Counted from the first letter of the stretch, positions 20,935 through 35,585 are shown. The stretch is DNA of 64,000 nucleotides from Astrocystis sublimbata (GCA_022453515.1 JAJNNY010000016.1:186001-250000); one strand, 5' to 3'. The notes: generated from the letters alone by a model not told the origin. Numbers and translations are program-made.

Positions 20935-23900
20935 TTGATTTGAAAATGAATGACAGTATGTATAGCTAACGCACAAGAGACTCCTATACAACTACCTATA
21001 TGCACTATAGGACCATATAACTCGAGCGACTTCCTAGGAAGTTGCTTGGTGTTAGAATAAAGGAGAATTACCCAGCTGATGGTCGGCGTATTGCAACCTT
21101 CATCATGAACCAACCAGAATCGCTTATTTTTTTTTGAAATCAGTCACCTAATTGACAATAGGGTGAGCCAAGCCTGAGCAAAAGCAGCGAATGCGCTAAG
21201 CCCAATTTGCCGGTCTCTCTTAATAAGGATCCAGACACGCCAGAGTCTGCACGTGTGGTGTCTTAAGCTTAATTGAGCTACCCACGCCACTACCTAGCAG
21301 CCACACAGAGTGCCATGAGTGCTTCCAACAGCTGCCAAGCTGCCAAGGTACACAGGCCAAGTTGCCAATCAAGTGCTGCTTCTGTACCAAGGCATTCCCA
21401 TCCTCGCCATCATGTTCCTGAGTTTGACGTATATGTATGTCAACTAGGTTGCGGCACCAGCAAGCTCATCTTCTGAGTTACAAGTACTTAGTGCATGCAG
21501 TGTGGACACGGAGAGCAACTTGGCAAAGGTGGGAGTTCGAATGGAGAGACTGCCAAGAAGGAACGGGGTGTACATATCTGGAATGTCTTAACGTCTGACT
21601 AGGTCTCGGGTGGCACATCAAACAGCAGCAGATATAGAAATGCTGTGGAGGGGTAGAATCTCACAAGCAAGTCAGCGGACGGCATTATGTAAGACTGGAT
21701 GCTTGAATGCTGTATTCTACTTTCACTAGGTACGAGTATATATAGTCACATTTACACTGTGCATTCGTACCGTGTTTCATGTCTCCTCAGTTGCAACAGA
21801 CTTATCAAGAACTATTGACATGATCACTGCCGAACAGCAGTGTGACATGATTATCTATGTGAAACTTCAACGCACATAGATGAATTGGCGATACTGGCAC
21901 TCGGATCATTCTAGCAAAAGTCGAGACCGTCATGGCGTAGACAATGGTTTGTGCCACCGTACTCGTCATCCCTGGATTTCTCGTGCTTCGTAGCACCATC
22001 GTTTTGGGAAAAGCCATGACCAGATTCGTTGACGGCGGTGCTCAATTCGTACAAATTAGCCCTGGGCACCATCATTGCCTGACGTGACATAGCATCACAA
22101 CCTCGACTGGTCTGGCGTGTCTTCGGGTATTACTATCTCGAACGCCCTGGCACAACTGCACTCACTACGGTCCTCCCTTTGAGTTCGCCAATACAGTCTT
22201 GAGAGACGGTCCACACAATTATTACTTGACAGCCCGTGGACCAAGTATTTGTGCTTGGATATTCTATCATGTCTATTGCGGCGTCAGAATCAGTCCCCTC
22301 CAGTTTCTTCTCCTTGCATTCCACAAAGCAGCTTCTGAGCGGCATCTCGTTGCCGGCCGCCATGCAGACATGGACAAGGTAGGTAATCACATGACATGGG
22401 GATGGCCCAAAGCCGGTAGCATTTGGAATATCCCTACCCATAGTCTTGGATGGTCTAGAATCACCATAATGGACTTCCAAAGTCCTGGGACAATAGCATG
22501 AAATTGCCGTCCCAGCCTGCATTGGCGAGCTCGGCGAGACACTTCAATGGCACGTGGAGTGAAATGGTGATGCTGTGGCGATCGTGAGAACGGTCTAGGC
22601 GTATCGGTCGAAAAGTCTACGGACCGACAACAGGTATCTGGATCAACTTCATATGTTCGGTTCCAGGTCCGCCAACTGCCAAAGTTGCCATCGGCGCACT
22701 TGCAAGGCCCATGAGAGCATTCATATTTGAAACCATGTACTACTTTTCAGTGCACTCTTCCAAGTCGCAATGACTTCCTCCCCCGCTCCAGCGAGCAATT
22801 GTTGCAACACACTTGGCTGTCGAATCATGGCGACGATGGATAGACTCAAGGGCAAGCTTGTGGATGCACTTCCCGGCGGTGAGGAATATAATACCTGTAA
22901 CCCGTGGCTGTCCGTGGTCAGAAACTCAAGCAATCAACAGTGGATGTCATCAACGCGAATTAGGTAGGTATCTGCATCTCAATTAGTGTTGTAAAAAGTT
23001 ATCTACGGGTAGTGAAATCTAAGTACCGAGTATGTTTGCCGCCATGTTGAACTGGCCTGCCCACGGCGCTGTCCTTGTCAACACCTCGTCGTACACACAG
23101 TGCATCGTTGCAACTTGCGAGCAAGCCTTGCACGTACGCACAGCACTGGGAGAGACAAGATGAATTTGAGTTTAATAGTGGGCCCCCTTTGTTGAGGCTG
23201 GCAGTGAGCGGATTCCTTGATGACGAACAGGGTGCACATGTGTCATCAAACAATGCCGGCCCGTTCTGATATTCCCACAGCCTGGGAAGGATTCAAGCTT
23301 CTTTTTTAACCGAACCGGGGATGCAGATCTTCTATGTTTCTGGTCACGTTCCTCACGCCAGTCACGGAGGTGACGAAATGAAAGATTGAGTAGGTAAATG
23401 CCGTCCAATAGAGTCTTTCGAGCCCTTGAACACATCAAAATGGCACCACGATATACTAGGTATGTATATGCATCATGTCGAATATGCAAGCCAGTTGATT
23501 ATCTAGTCACGAGAGGTACGAGTGAGTACATTCGCGATATTTGATATTCTTCGGGCGCATTTCTCTTTTGTAAGCGATGAGGGATGCTTGGCAGCTTGGC
23601 AGCCACGAGGGCTCGGTCATCTTGATTGCTTTTCCCCTCAAAAAGTTTTAAGCATGAATTTAAGCAGTGCGCCAACGCCCGGCTAGGATAATTTTGGACC
23701 GTCGCTTTCCCTCTCCGAGTTAAGCCTCGGGCGGCCTTCTCCATGAACGACCACAGACTCCACAAATCCGTCATTTTCTCAACGACCTTGCTTCCGGTAG
23801 CCGCTTTCCTATTTGTGAGTCGACGAAAGCAACAGCCCCAAGATGACCCAAGATTCTTGGTGCTGACGCCTGCTCTTGGCCAGTAAACGACGAGAAGGGA

Positions 23901-26900
23901 TCCTTTTCCCACCCCGGAATATCGTTACGCAACAATTTGCGGTGGTCAAGCAATTGCCAAGCATGACCTAATATTCTTGCTGCGGGCACAACGAGTTGCT
24001 GGTGTCTCTTGGGAACTCGGGAACCAATGATTACCTGTCGGACCATATGAGTACCATTCTTCAAGCGCCCCACACATCTGGGTCTGCCGATGCTTGTTGC
24101 AATGGATGATGCTACGCGAGGGAGAAGCTACAAGGCTAGGTACGTAGCGTAGCACATGGCGACCCAGACAAAAGGCGAGTTGCAGGGCATCATCTGCTCG
24201 GCAGAAGAATCGGTAGCGCTATTCTGTCGGTCGGTCGGTCAGTCACTTTCCCATCATGGGATGCTTATTTATTGTTAGTGGCAGACTGCAGACTGCAGTA
24301 GGCGAGTAGGCGAGTAGGTAATGCCGCATGTTTCAGCTTCGTTGGCTGGAGCGCTACGGCGCAGCTGAGCCGCCAAGGCGTTTGCGGCCGCAAAGATGAT
24401 AAGTGAGGCTAGCTTTATCATGATAGACCGAAAGGGTTGTTGGTCTTTTGTTACTCGTACCTACGGCGATACGTATCAGTAGGAGCTGAGCTGTTGGATG
24501 TGCCTACTATGTAGGAGACGGATGCAGATGGGACATTGCTACTCAGTACCTACCTAGTATGCTCACTGCGGCTTTTGCCGGATGGCTTTTTCTTGCCCGC
24601 CGGTTACCCTTAGCCGGAAGAAGCCCTTCGAGCGATCTCCACCGCCGGGGCTAGTGGTAGTACGTTCGTAAGGGAAATTCCGTGCGGTTGTCAGCCTACG
24701 AGCATACTCCATCAAAGGCGATGCTCTGAAAAGGCCAAGCCCGGTCGGTCGGTGTACGGAGTACGAGTAGGTGAGTGTTTGGTGTTTGGCTCGATTGTGC
24801 TCGACTGGAGACATTGCAATTTGCAGCATTATACCTACATATGTACATATGTAGGTACCACCGTCCGTCGTTTAGGTGCAGGGGTCCTATTTCCGCGCGG
24901 TGTGAAGGCATATACATGAGATTGGAAAGCGCTAAACTTGGCAACACAAAGGATTTGATCGCACGATTTGTCGTGTGTTCGAGTTCCTGTTGGTTACACC
25001 ACCCAGGCCGCCAGGGCCACAGTCCCCACGGTATGCACAGCATGACAATGTTGACTTCGCTGCAGGAAGCCCCATCGCCGATTTGTCAGGAATATACATA
25101 GTACTCGTAGTACAAACAAAAACTGATCTAGCTTGCTGGATAGCCCCAGCAGTTACGCAGTACCTCGTTACGCTACTTACTAGGTACCGTCTGCATCGGT
25201 GATATTTTACCGGTGCGCCATTGGGGGATCTAGCCTGTCTCCTAGTCATCTCCAGCTGTTATCTACGAGTACCTAGTATGCGGCTTCACTCGTTCTACTT
25301 TCCCGATCGCATCGATCGGTGAATGCCCATACAGCCAAACATGTGGCTTTGTCACGGGTTATCTCGAATATTTACCAGAGCCCTAGTAGCTGCAAATCCT
25401 ACAACATCTAATACCTACCTAGGTACTATACGGATTCTGCGTCCCAGCGCCATGAACTTGCATGATTAGTAGCACATAGCATGCCCAGAGTGCGCTGACC
25501 ATAGTAGTACCTAGTACCTAGGTATTGATGAGAAGAGTCTGTTGGCTTTGAACCCTTGGCTGCTTCTCGGTTGCTTCGCTTGCATTTGCCCATCCGTAAT
25601 CAATAACTATTCCGTCCTCATCATGCCATTCGGTGATCAACAACTGCAACACCTGGAATGGGCCCAGCAACAATTCCCCAATCCAGGCTATTGGGTCTCA
25701 TTCTGCGCCTAGTGTTACAAACAACACCAACAGCGTAAAGGCTGACCAACAGCATGTTTTTGAGACCCCACCAAAAAGTTATACTAAGCATGTTGTTGTT
25801 GTTGGTACAGGTGTACGAGTGCAACTTTGCGCGACGCATCGACCAACCTCTCAAACCAACGATGGCTCCGGGGCCGCCACATGCAAACGCATGTTGTATT
25901 TTGGCATTATTTGTTTCGATCTTGATTTCTATTATACAAGATAGTTTCCTGGTATACGCAAGTAGTTTGGGCATGTTATTTTCGTGGCATGTGCTCGCAA
26001 TTTGATTGTGCGCGAAACAGAACGTCCCACCAATCATGCGCAGGGCGCAAGACAGGGGAGGGGGCATTTGTCAATCTTATAGAATAGAACACGACAAGAT
26101 TTCCTTGACTACTAGTCAATCATTGTAATTGATAGTAGTTATCAATTACCTATTGCCTGTTGAACAATTGATATTTTGCAAGTGCCTAATCGCCTATTAG
26201 GCCTAGTTGGTACCTGTTTCGTTCCAACGCGAAATCGTTACTCGGCTTGCCACTCTAGGACATCATATCTTGATAGGACATGCAGGGCTGAAGTAAGCTT
26301 AGATCAAAGGTGTTAACAACCAAGATATGCACCGATCGATGGCCCAAATTTTGGGTTTTTCATGTCTGAGTACATCATGTCATCTCATGAGTGTTGATTT
26401 CCCTTCAAGGTGATCAATTCCTTCCTCGTTTTAAGTTTTTTTTCAGAGGCCTGCCGGATGTTCACATAGCACTTTATGTATAAACGATGATTTGCTGTGC
26501 CATATACTTTATACGTGAGAATGGGCATTGAAGCCCTGTATTCGACATGCTCATCTTGTCACGTATACTTATTGATCACTCAGCTTTACAGCTAAGAGGA
26601 AGGATTGCATCGACGGATACTTAGAGGAGCACATAATCATGAACTGCGGCTGAACTACGTAAATGCATTTTTCGAATTGCAGCACCCGGCCTTGTAACCT
26701 CGGACCGGATGCCTTGTATAGTCTGGCATTGCAAATTCAATGCACGTTGTGATAGGATACAAACAAGATATGGGGTAAGATGACTTGGATCTGAGCTCTA
26801 GTCGTTCTGCAGATGCACACAACACACCGTGTAAACACTGTCTAACTATTATTAGGGGTAACTGCTCGCCTGTGAGTTGTCAGATATGGGATCAGGTTGT

Positions 26901-29900
26901 TATTTTTGGCATGCTTCCGTTAGTGAACAAGGCGAATTCGAATGCGAACTTGCCCGAATAACGTGTTGTTGAAGGCAGACGGCAGACGTATGGGAAGATT
27001 CAGTGGTCTGAGCTTCCTCCCATATGCACGATAGTACACACCTACGCAATTAGCGTGCGGGAGCGACGAGAACAAGATTACGATGAGATTACTCCTGGCA
27101 TGAAGCTGTGTTAATGGAGTAATAACGTCGACCGAGTACATTTGGTCAAGGCCAATGGAGGTTTGTGTAGTGTAGTGTACACAGATGCAGGGGTACCCGC
27201 AGGTTCAGAGAAATACCAGCAACTGGTTGGATTGGTTTGGAGCGATGCTCTTCCTTCGACGATACTATTGAGCCGCAAGGGCCTTGAACATCGAGATTTG
27301 CACGAGCATCGGGAACAGGCCAGCTCTGGTGTATCGTAGTGTTTTTTGAGCCTCAGCACCTTGAGCACTTCGCGGATAGCGCGCACTTAAATTGATGGGA
27401 TGAAGACTATTGTAGAATGGAGACTAGTCCGTCTCCAGGGTTACTTAGTGGGGGACTATTTTATTAACCTTGAATACTTTCTAAATCGCTGATATCCGGA
27501 TGGAACTTCCGACCTGGAGTATATCGTTGATGGGCCTGAGTAGGTTAGGAACTTACCGTCTGAGTGGTTTCGGTCCATTTGGGACTTGTCGGGCCCGCCT
27601 GAAATTGATGCCAAAAGCCCTGCTAATCGCCATGCCCATATGTCCGGATAGGATCCGGATATTTAGCCGTTGCAGCGTCTCAACCCGAGGATCCATGCCG
27701 TCTTACTACATAACGATGTCCATACCTTGTTTTACGGATTCCCTCAACGAGTTTGGCGCTTGACCAAAGCCATCATATGTGCTAGCTATCGACGAAACTA
27801 GGTACATGATGCCACTAGGTAATGTGCATGGTCTGCAGTGTGTGATACCTGTCTATTTACAGACACCTTCGTGCCCGAGAAGCCATTTATAAGCGTACCT
27901 ACCTACCTACCTAGGTAGGCTAATATAGGTATATGCACCTTACCACGAAGGCTACAGCAACCCCAAGCAAAGATGCACTTGCCCAAGTCGAAGGCCAAAT
28001 GACAGGGGATTGTTAAGCCTATTGGAAAACAATACAAACTCAGCTGTAGCTGTACCTTTCTAGCAGTCCCGTAGTAGCATGGCTAACCACAAGCCAGACC
28101 CCGGTAACAGGAGCAGACGGGAGATGGGCGCAACTAAGTGAAGTCGGGAAGTTTACTTAGGCTCACCAGGTGTTTTCCGTCGTAGCGGCTCTGCATACCT
28201 AGGTACATACGCATACGAACCTTAAGAGGCCAGCCGGTCTTTGTAAGAGGAAATCCGGGTTACATTGCTAGTGCAGTTTTGAGCACCCCGAAGATACCAG
28301 AGTTTCGGTATGGTGCCCACCGTCTGCTACAGGCCGGCAGGAGGAAATACTCTGCGAATCTCTGCCGCCGGCAGATGATTGCAGATAGCTGCCCGCTTCT
28401 GGTTGCATTAGCACCAAGGGGCGATAGGTTCAAGGCCAGGCTCCTGTGCGATGGCATATGCATGTGAGCGGGGGTTCTTTGAGTAGATTACATCATCGCC
28501 GCCTCCTGGAGTAAATACGCGTACACACATACCTATATCTAGGTAGTATAGCGGCGTAGAGGAGTGCTCCTTATTGTTCCTTTGCGATCCCTGTTGGACT
28601 ATACTGTATCTCCCAGCAGTACTATGAGCCCTAGTGCCGCCCCCCTGCAGACACGTGCTGTCGTATTTGTGTACTATGGTGGAAGCAAACGACGACTGAC
28701 GACAGCCAAGCTTTGACGCAGCTCACAAGGATCGGAAGATTGGCCATCTCTCAGCTTGTGTAGATTGTCATTCCTTGTCACGCTGAAAATCAAGCCACAT
28801 TTGAGTCCTGCACGTGTCAGAATTCTAAACCCGATAGACAAGCTTATTGTGTGCCTAAAAGGAGTATTATGGTGCGAGGCGACATGGTACATCTACATAG
28901 GGCTGTAAATTGCAACCTTATGTATAGATCCTATAGATGACAACAGGGGTGTGAGCGAATGGTTCCCCAGAGACGCATCATACCGTACTAATTTGTGGAT
29001 TCAGAGCATGCGACGAATTGTCTCCTCGCCGAAGACGGGGGAAAGCCCCCATATCTCATGATTCCTGTTGTATAACACTTAGACCTACATGATTCAAACG
29101 TTGGTCCATGCGCCCCAGATCAGCTGGCGGCTGTTGCAGGTAATTCGGTATCAACTACAGTGAGGAAAAGCCTCGATCGCCAAGGAGCAGCTGGTCTAGA
29201 TCTTTTATGGCATTAGGTGTGGCGCCTTGGGTTTTGGTACCCCAAAGCCAGGCCGCCGGGCAAAGCCCAATTGGGCACTGAGCATGTAAGAAGACCACCA
29301 GCGTCGACTTACATAAACCGCACACACCGCGTAGTGGCGCGGCCTAGGCTCCCGTTTCACACCACAAAGTCCGGACAGCTAGGGATGTGTTACTAAAAGG
29401 TACGAGTAGGCATAAATGCATCGATACATATAGGGTGACAGGGAGCAGGCAACCCATGTAAGACCTGATGTGCCATGTACCTGTCCCGCCATCTGACGGC
29501 GTTTGTGTGGGCGACCTTGCAGAAAGCCTAGTACATACGGAGATATCACGATCAGACTATCGAATCCTTCTGTCAACTCTAAAATGAGTTCCTTGAAGGG
29601 AGTAATAGACTTGGCCCTCTGAGAGCACCATTTCCAAGGCGATAAGTAGATTATTGAGTGGGGGCGGTCGAAGTTTAGGATACCCCATGGTGATGAGAGT
29701 GACCTACCATGTCCTGAGGCCGTTCCAATCGCATCACCAAAACAGATCAGAGTCGATGTGTGCAACTTGATCCGTACTGTGCAGGGTTGCTCAGTCGAGG
29801 ACGGCAGATTCCGTACCACATCCCACTGACCCAGGCATGCCAGGACAATCTGGCCATACTCAGCGGCACCTGTGTGAAACGTCTTGTCGACGCGACGCCC

Positions 29901-32900
29901 TGCCGACGCCTTGCCCCCGTTGTCAACAAGGTCTGTCATCCTTTGGGTATGCAAGCTGCGACAAACGCTGCGCCGTTGCGGCGCACATGACGGCCAGTAA
30001 TAGATACAATGTGGCTGGCCTCGACCGCCCAGACCGAGCCAAACGTAGCCCCAGGCGAATATAAGCGCCCCGGTCAAGTACAGAAACGATCAGTACCTGG
30101 AACGCGGTCAGCCGCCCAGGACGCAGTATCAAGTTCAGGCGTGCCAAAGAGTACTTTGATGAGATTCAACTTCAGTTCATCCCATCTACGAGCACTATGC
30201 TAACCGAGTTGGCAATGATCGACCACCCTCCACCCCCAGCTTCGACTGCGAATCATCGAAGTCTGGTTTGAGTCCCCGATGGAAGATTGGAAATACGTTA
30301 TGATATTAAAGCAATTAACACAAATCAAGAGGAGCGCAAAAAATAGAGTGTCGTGTCTCTCGCCTGCCATATTGTGATATCCTTGCACCCAGTTGCGTCT
30401 TACGCACTCGAGATATATCTCAGCAAGCAGGTCGCCATTTTCCAACAGGCTTTCTCCGATGCCCACGAGGAAAGACGCGATGTTGGCCCCTATGCACACA
30501 GTTCTGTGGCCAACAATGTTGGGACGCGACACACGCAAATGGCGGTTCGGGATGTCGGAGCGACAGCCATTGTGAATGGGGTGGATGGTGCGTATTGGAT
30601 CGGGCATGCCGGCATTCATTGTAATGAGAGCTTAACGAGCTAGATGGGTGTGATTTCGGTGGGGTTGGATATAGGTATCAGAAGCCCTACTCCGTTATGA
30701 TGTTGCGCGGCGTAAGTATCTGCACAATGGCAGCTCGGCAGCTAACATGTTGCTCATCGTATGGGGTACTTGAGTTCGTATTTGCCTAGCAATACTTGTA
30801 GTCATGTAACAGTCGAACAGCCACAAAGGGGCGATCCCCAAGGGAATCCCTTCACTTCCTGTCTTGATGGAGACCTGTAAGATGCAACAGCAGGCTGGAG
30901 GCTTGTTGTCTCCAGGTCCGATAGGGAATCAGTGACACGGTCGCAATGCATCATTCGCATAGAATGGGGTCGTGGGTCGTGTTGGGACGTCGATACGTGG
31001 ACGATGATAAATCAGGACGTTGCATAATGCAGTTGGTCTGTCAGACAGGGAATATAACGGAATAGTAACCCGCATCTCACGAAAATAGTGGCACTCTGAC
31101 ACTTTGGGGGCTTATTATCTATCCCCCAACCGAGAACCCCAACTTCCGATTCCCGACCTCTGTCCCGAACACATGCAACCCTGGACAAGCTCATAAGCTT
31201 AAATCGAGGACCATACCGACACCGACGAATCAGGAATCAGCAACAGCATCGCCGCCACACGTCGGCATGCGAGCTCTGCAGGAAGGGTTATGTCCAGCAT
31301 ACCTCCACCAAGGCTGCTTACTTGCCTGTCGAATTTGCTGCCTGTCTTTGCTTGGGAGCTTCCGAGTTTCCATTTGACAACGAGGCAAACCCATGGCTCT
31401 ACCAGTGCATGTGACATATCTTACCAACAACTTTAAATCTCACGTACGAGAACGGACTCCAACAACATGCCAACGTCAGATCGGTCCCGCGGCAGTTATG
31501 TTGCATGTGCAAGCATCGATACTGTACCTAGTTGAACGTTACCTCTGAACTCTCGTCATCATGAATGACGAGACGGATCGAACCCGCCGCCTACCTCCAT
31601 GAGGCACAGCGAATGCCTCCGCCGAAAGTATGGCCGTCTCTCGCCTGAACGCGGATCATCTTTCTGACTGGAGTTTTTTTTGTCATCCATCAACCCAGTT
31701 CTACCGTAACGGCAAGTCGGACTACAATGGGGAGGATTGGACAAGCAAGCGGCACATGTTCCTAGCGCGTTGCATGCAAAAATAGGTAGGCAGGCAGGCG
31801 AGGCAACCTGGCGAGCCCTGGTCAAGAACCCCATATATTCCCATGTTCATTCTCCATGCCGAGGCCCACGTCGTGGCAGGCCTTATTTTTGAAACCGGCC
31901 AAGGTGGTTCGATCGTAGTCGTGTCATTATTGCAACGACCGTCAGATGAGTTCTCTTGGCCTTCTTTTCCATCATGATTTGAGAGGAGATGTGTTATGTT
32001 AGCACACGCAAAGAGGCGAGAGGCGAGAGGGTGAGCTGGGAAAAAGGGGATCGGTAGATAGTGCGCGATCGAACCCCACCAAATTGGCCGCCGTGCGATC
32101 TGCGATCTCTGTCTCCAGCATCTCCAACTTTGTCAGCATGCGCGTGAACGCCACTCTTGTCAAAAGCCGACGAGGTGCGGTATATACCTCGCCGGTTGGT
32201 TGGTAGATAGGTAGGTAGGACCGGTCGATTGTTATCCTGAACGCATACGCGTGACCTGAAGTAAAAAGCCATACGGCAATTGCAGTAATCTTCCCCAGGT
32301 AGCGATACGATGATCGCTGCTGCAGCCCTCGGATGGATCTAATTACGTTTTATTGGGGGCAGGGGGTGAGTACTTTTTTTTTTTTCGAAAAGATGTTGTC
32401 ACCCTGCCATCGAGGTAGCTTGCTCTGCGGAGCACAAAATACCCTGCTTTGCTCCGTCACAAGTGCAATCAGATGGCCCGAATATATGTTTGGGTAATGA
32501 GAATCAACTTTCGCAGGCTGGAATCCCGCGGCATCTATTGGGCAGTGACAATGGTGAGGCAAACCACCGTGCACCATAGATAGACCGAGGCACATAGTAT
32601 TGGTGGTGAGCGTTTATATACTAAATGGAGGCACAATGCTAGGTAAGTATGAAATTGGATGAAGAACCGGAACGATTAAGGTTACCTGCCTTGCCTTTGC
32701 ATGGTGCAGGGTAGCATGAGGACGATCTAACTGATTGAGTGATGGAAAGAGGGTGCTTCGGAGTGTGGTGGTGCTCCCTCACATCTCAATAATGTCACGT
32801 TAATATAATTGCCGAGCATTGGCAAAATGAGTTGTGCAGTGTATCCGCCAATTTTGCCCCGAAATCTGCCGCCCCCAGGCGAGCAGGGGACGAGAGACGG

Positions 32901-33893
32901 TTGAATGGCTTCCCAGCGCAATCGAGTTTGCGTATGTGCAAGTAATGCGTTGGTGCAAGATGCACCAGCGTGTCGATCGACGATATACGCTACGCGCGGT
33001 TAGAATGAAAACATAGGCAGTGCAGTCCGTAGTTGTTGTTGGTTGCTGATGTGTGTATGCTGATACTGGTGTCAAAGTGATATGAGGCCGTCAGGCATGT
33101 CGCCTTACATTAGGTAGGTAGGTAGCTATTGGGCACTCGGTACATAGTTGCAAGACGAGACAAAATGTTAGATGAAAGAAGAGTACTGTCTTAGCATTGT
33201 AGCTCGGCCATTTGATATCATTATACTTGAACCCGTGGAATGATAAACGGCCACTTGTAATTCGGGAATCGTGCACGGCGGATAGAACTTCGGGGTTTGC
33301 GTGAACATCGGGAACCGAGGTGCTTCCATTGATCCTCGGCTTTCTTCGATTGACCCTAACTTGCGACTTCGCTACTCACATGTGCCATGTTGATGCTTCA
33401 TAGGGACTCGCCGAGATGTGGCCGCTGTCGCAGTTTTAGGCTCATGTAAATGAGTACGGAGGCACGACTGGCTTGTTCGAAGCGCACTCGGAGGGATTTT
33501 TTTCGTTTCAAACGTTGCTCTCGCGGGCCGAGTAAGAATTAGATGTGTAACGGAGATTTCACGAGAACAGTGAAAAGCGACATCTCGCAGCATGTCACGA
33601 GTCGCAAACGGTGGCCTAGCCACTTTCTTGGTGGTATAGGGTGAGATATTTCCAACAGAGGATGAAGGGAACGGATATCGATAGCAACGATATACATGTT
33701 CATGTTGACCGTCTATTGTCATAAATTACAGAGTCATGTAGCTAGCAGACCCAACAGCCTCACCTACGTCTTGATTCCCAACTTAGACCACCCATGCGAG
33801 ACGTGTTTTGTTTGACAGTTACACAAACAGCTGACTGGGCCCCCAGAGAGGAAAAACTTAACGAGCGACATGCTGCGTCAAATGAGTGGTCAT
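20935..33893. other. Gene desert of about 13 kb
   Basis: I could support no protein gene on either strand. Frames of 100-232 codons occur (for example 22133-22522, 23499-23912, 25621-26067, 29379-30077 and 30200-30619, all minus) but overlap frames of similar length on the other strand and show no domain, signal or splice structure I recognise. TACCTAGGTA palindromes are present at 25416-25425, 25515-25524, 27908-27917 and 28196-28205, and TACGAGTA/TACTCGTA words recur (24757, 25104, 25266, 29401). A T/A homopolymer lies near 32375-32386. Decayed genes cannot be excluded, particularly at 29.4-30.6 kb. Confidence 0.5.
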
Positions 33894-35585
33894 TCAGCAA
33901 TCGCATCGACCGTACCAGCGGGGAAAGGCGGTAGTGTCATGAATTGTCTGAATTCCCGTCAGATAACAAATCAAGCGGTCAAAGCCTAAGCCAAACCCGC
34001 CATGTGGTGGGCAGCCCCATCGTCTAAGATCAAGGTACCAATCGAGGTTATCCCTGGGTTCAAGCGAGGTGTTGGACCGAGGGTCCGAAGCTGGTGTATA
34101 GTTGAGCCCGCGTAAACGCATAGACTCGATCAAGTTTTCTAGTCGATGCTCACGCATTGAGCCCCCAGCGATTTCGCAAAAGTCGGGCACGAGGAGGTCG
34201 AAGCACTCAACTGTGCTTTTGGGTGATAGTGAGCTGTGATCTGATTCCCCTTCCTTCATATAGAATGGCTTGATGTTACGTGGATAGTCCGTAACGAAGA
34301 CTGGAGTATGGCCGCTCCCTACATTAGTGGCGATGAACTTTTCGTGCTCAGTATGAAGGTCTTCACCCCATTTTGGTATGTGAAGGAACGGCACATCAGC
34401 ACCTTCAAGCAGGTTGACTGCCTCCGTATAAGTTATACGTGGCCACACATCCCGGGTGAGACCATGCCAGCGAGCAGTTACTTGTTCGATAGGAGCCAGG
34501 TCTGGTGAGCGATCGCCTCCCGAGCTAGTGAGTTCATGAAAGGTCTTTGAGCCTGCAAGATCCGATGCCACATGCTTCAACATGTCCTCAAGTAAGTCCA
34601 TGACATCGGCCTGGCTATTTGTGAAGCTGAGTTCCGCCTCCAGCATGTAAAATTCGCTCAGGTGCCGTGGCGTATCACTCTGTTCCGCACGGAAGGTTGG
34701 GGACAGCGTCCACACGTTACCAAGCGCTTGGGATAAGGCCTCTAAATGTAGCTGGGACGAGACAGTCGTGTAAACGGGCCGTCGGAAGAATGGCCTGGCC
34801 GGGTCAGCAGCTGAAGCATTCTTCTCATTTTCAGTCAAGACATGGAAGACCTCGCCAGCGCCCTCACAGTCCGAAGCGGTAAATATCGGCGTATGGGTCT
34901 GTACAAACTGACGATTATTAAAAAAGCTCGTTAGAGACCTGATCATGTCGGAGCGGAAGCGAAAGAGAGTAGTATAGAAAGGAATTCGCGGGCGGAGATG
35001 AGGCAGAGTTCTGAGGAACTCGGGTGTCTGATATTTCTTTTGTATTGGAAATGTCTGGAAAGTGAATCAGCGTCAGGCCGAAGCGGTACAAACGCGGTTC
35101 GAGTTCGACGATGGAGCGCACCTTCGCATCGGACGGGCCCAAGACGGTGGCTTGTGACACCTGCAACTCATGACTCTGGCCACGACCCTGAGAAGGGACC
35201 CAGGAGCCATCCAGTCGAACTGCAGCGCCTATGGCCAAGCTGCACGACAACACAGTGTAAGCAGTCATGGCCTGTGCGGCTACTGGAGTTGAGGGTTGAG
35301 GGCATACCCTTCCGCTTGATCAGCAGGCACTACGGCTTGCAGTGACTCGAGCGAGGATCCATCTCCCAGAGCGACGAAATGGTGGCGTTTCTGAGCACGT
35401 ACAGATCGCACATAGCCATCGATTTTCACGTTCTCGACGGCCTCGTGTGGTTTGAAGTCAAGCAAGCCAGAGACGTTGGCCGGGAGAGTCGATACCGAGG
35501 CAATTGGGAAGGCAAAAGAGTTGGCGATCCTGCGGCATCCATGTGTCCTTTGCAGGGCTCCTCGGCGGAGGAGTAGCATCGACAT
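33894..35585 (-). CDS. Asparaginyl-tRNA synthetase, mitochondrial type
   Basis: Charges tRNA-Asn with asparagine, most likely in mitochondria. Three exons: 35308-35585, 35122-35239 and 33894-35054, total 518 aa. The N-terminus MSMLLLRRGALQRTHGCRR is Arg-rich without acidic residues, as in matrix presequences. An OB-fold anticodon-binding domain follows (VKIDGYVRSVRAQKRHHFVA). The class II core has FPIQKKYQTPEFLR, motif 2 TFRAEQSDTPRHLSEFYMLE and motif 3 GGFGLGFDRLICYLTG. The segment VFVTDYPRNIKPFYMK matches the Asn-specific version of the subfamily (AspRS differs there). The short length, lacking the N-terminal extension of cytosolic eukaryotic AsnRS, supports the organellar (Slm5-like) assignment. 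The acceptor at 35055-35056 was chosen because the next frame reads the conserved PIQKKYQTPE. The gene is divergent from the PARG-like gene at 37317. Confidence 0.94.

Noticed and set aside
25621..26067. A 148-codon minus-strand frame overlapping an Asn/Thr-rich plus-strand frame
   Set aside because: Neither strand shows a signal peptide, domain or intron consensus that would decide for a gene; the plus-strand frame starts at GTG.
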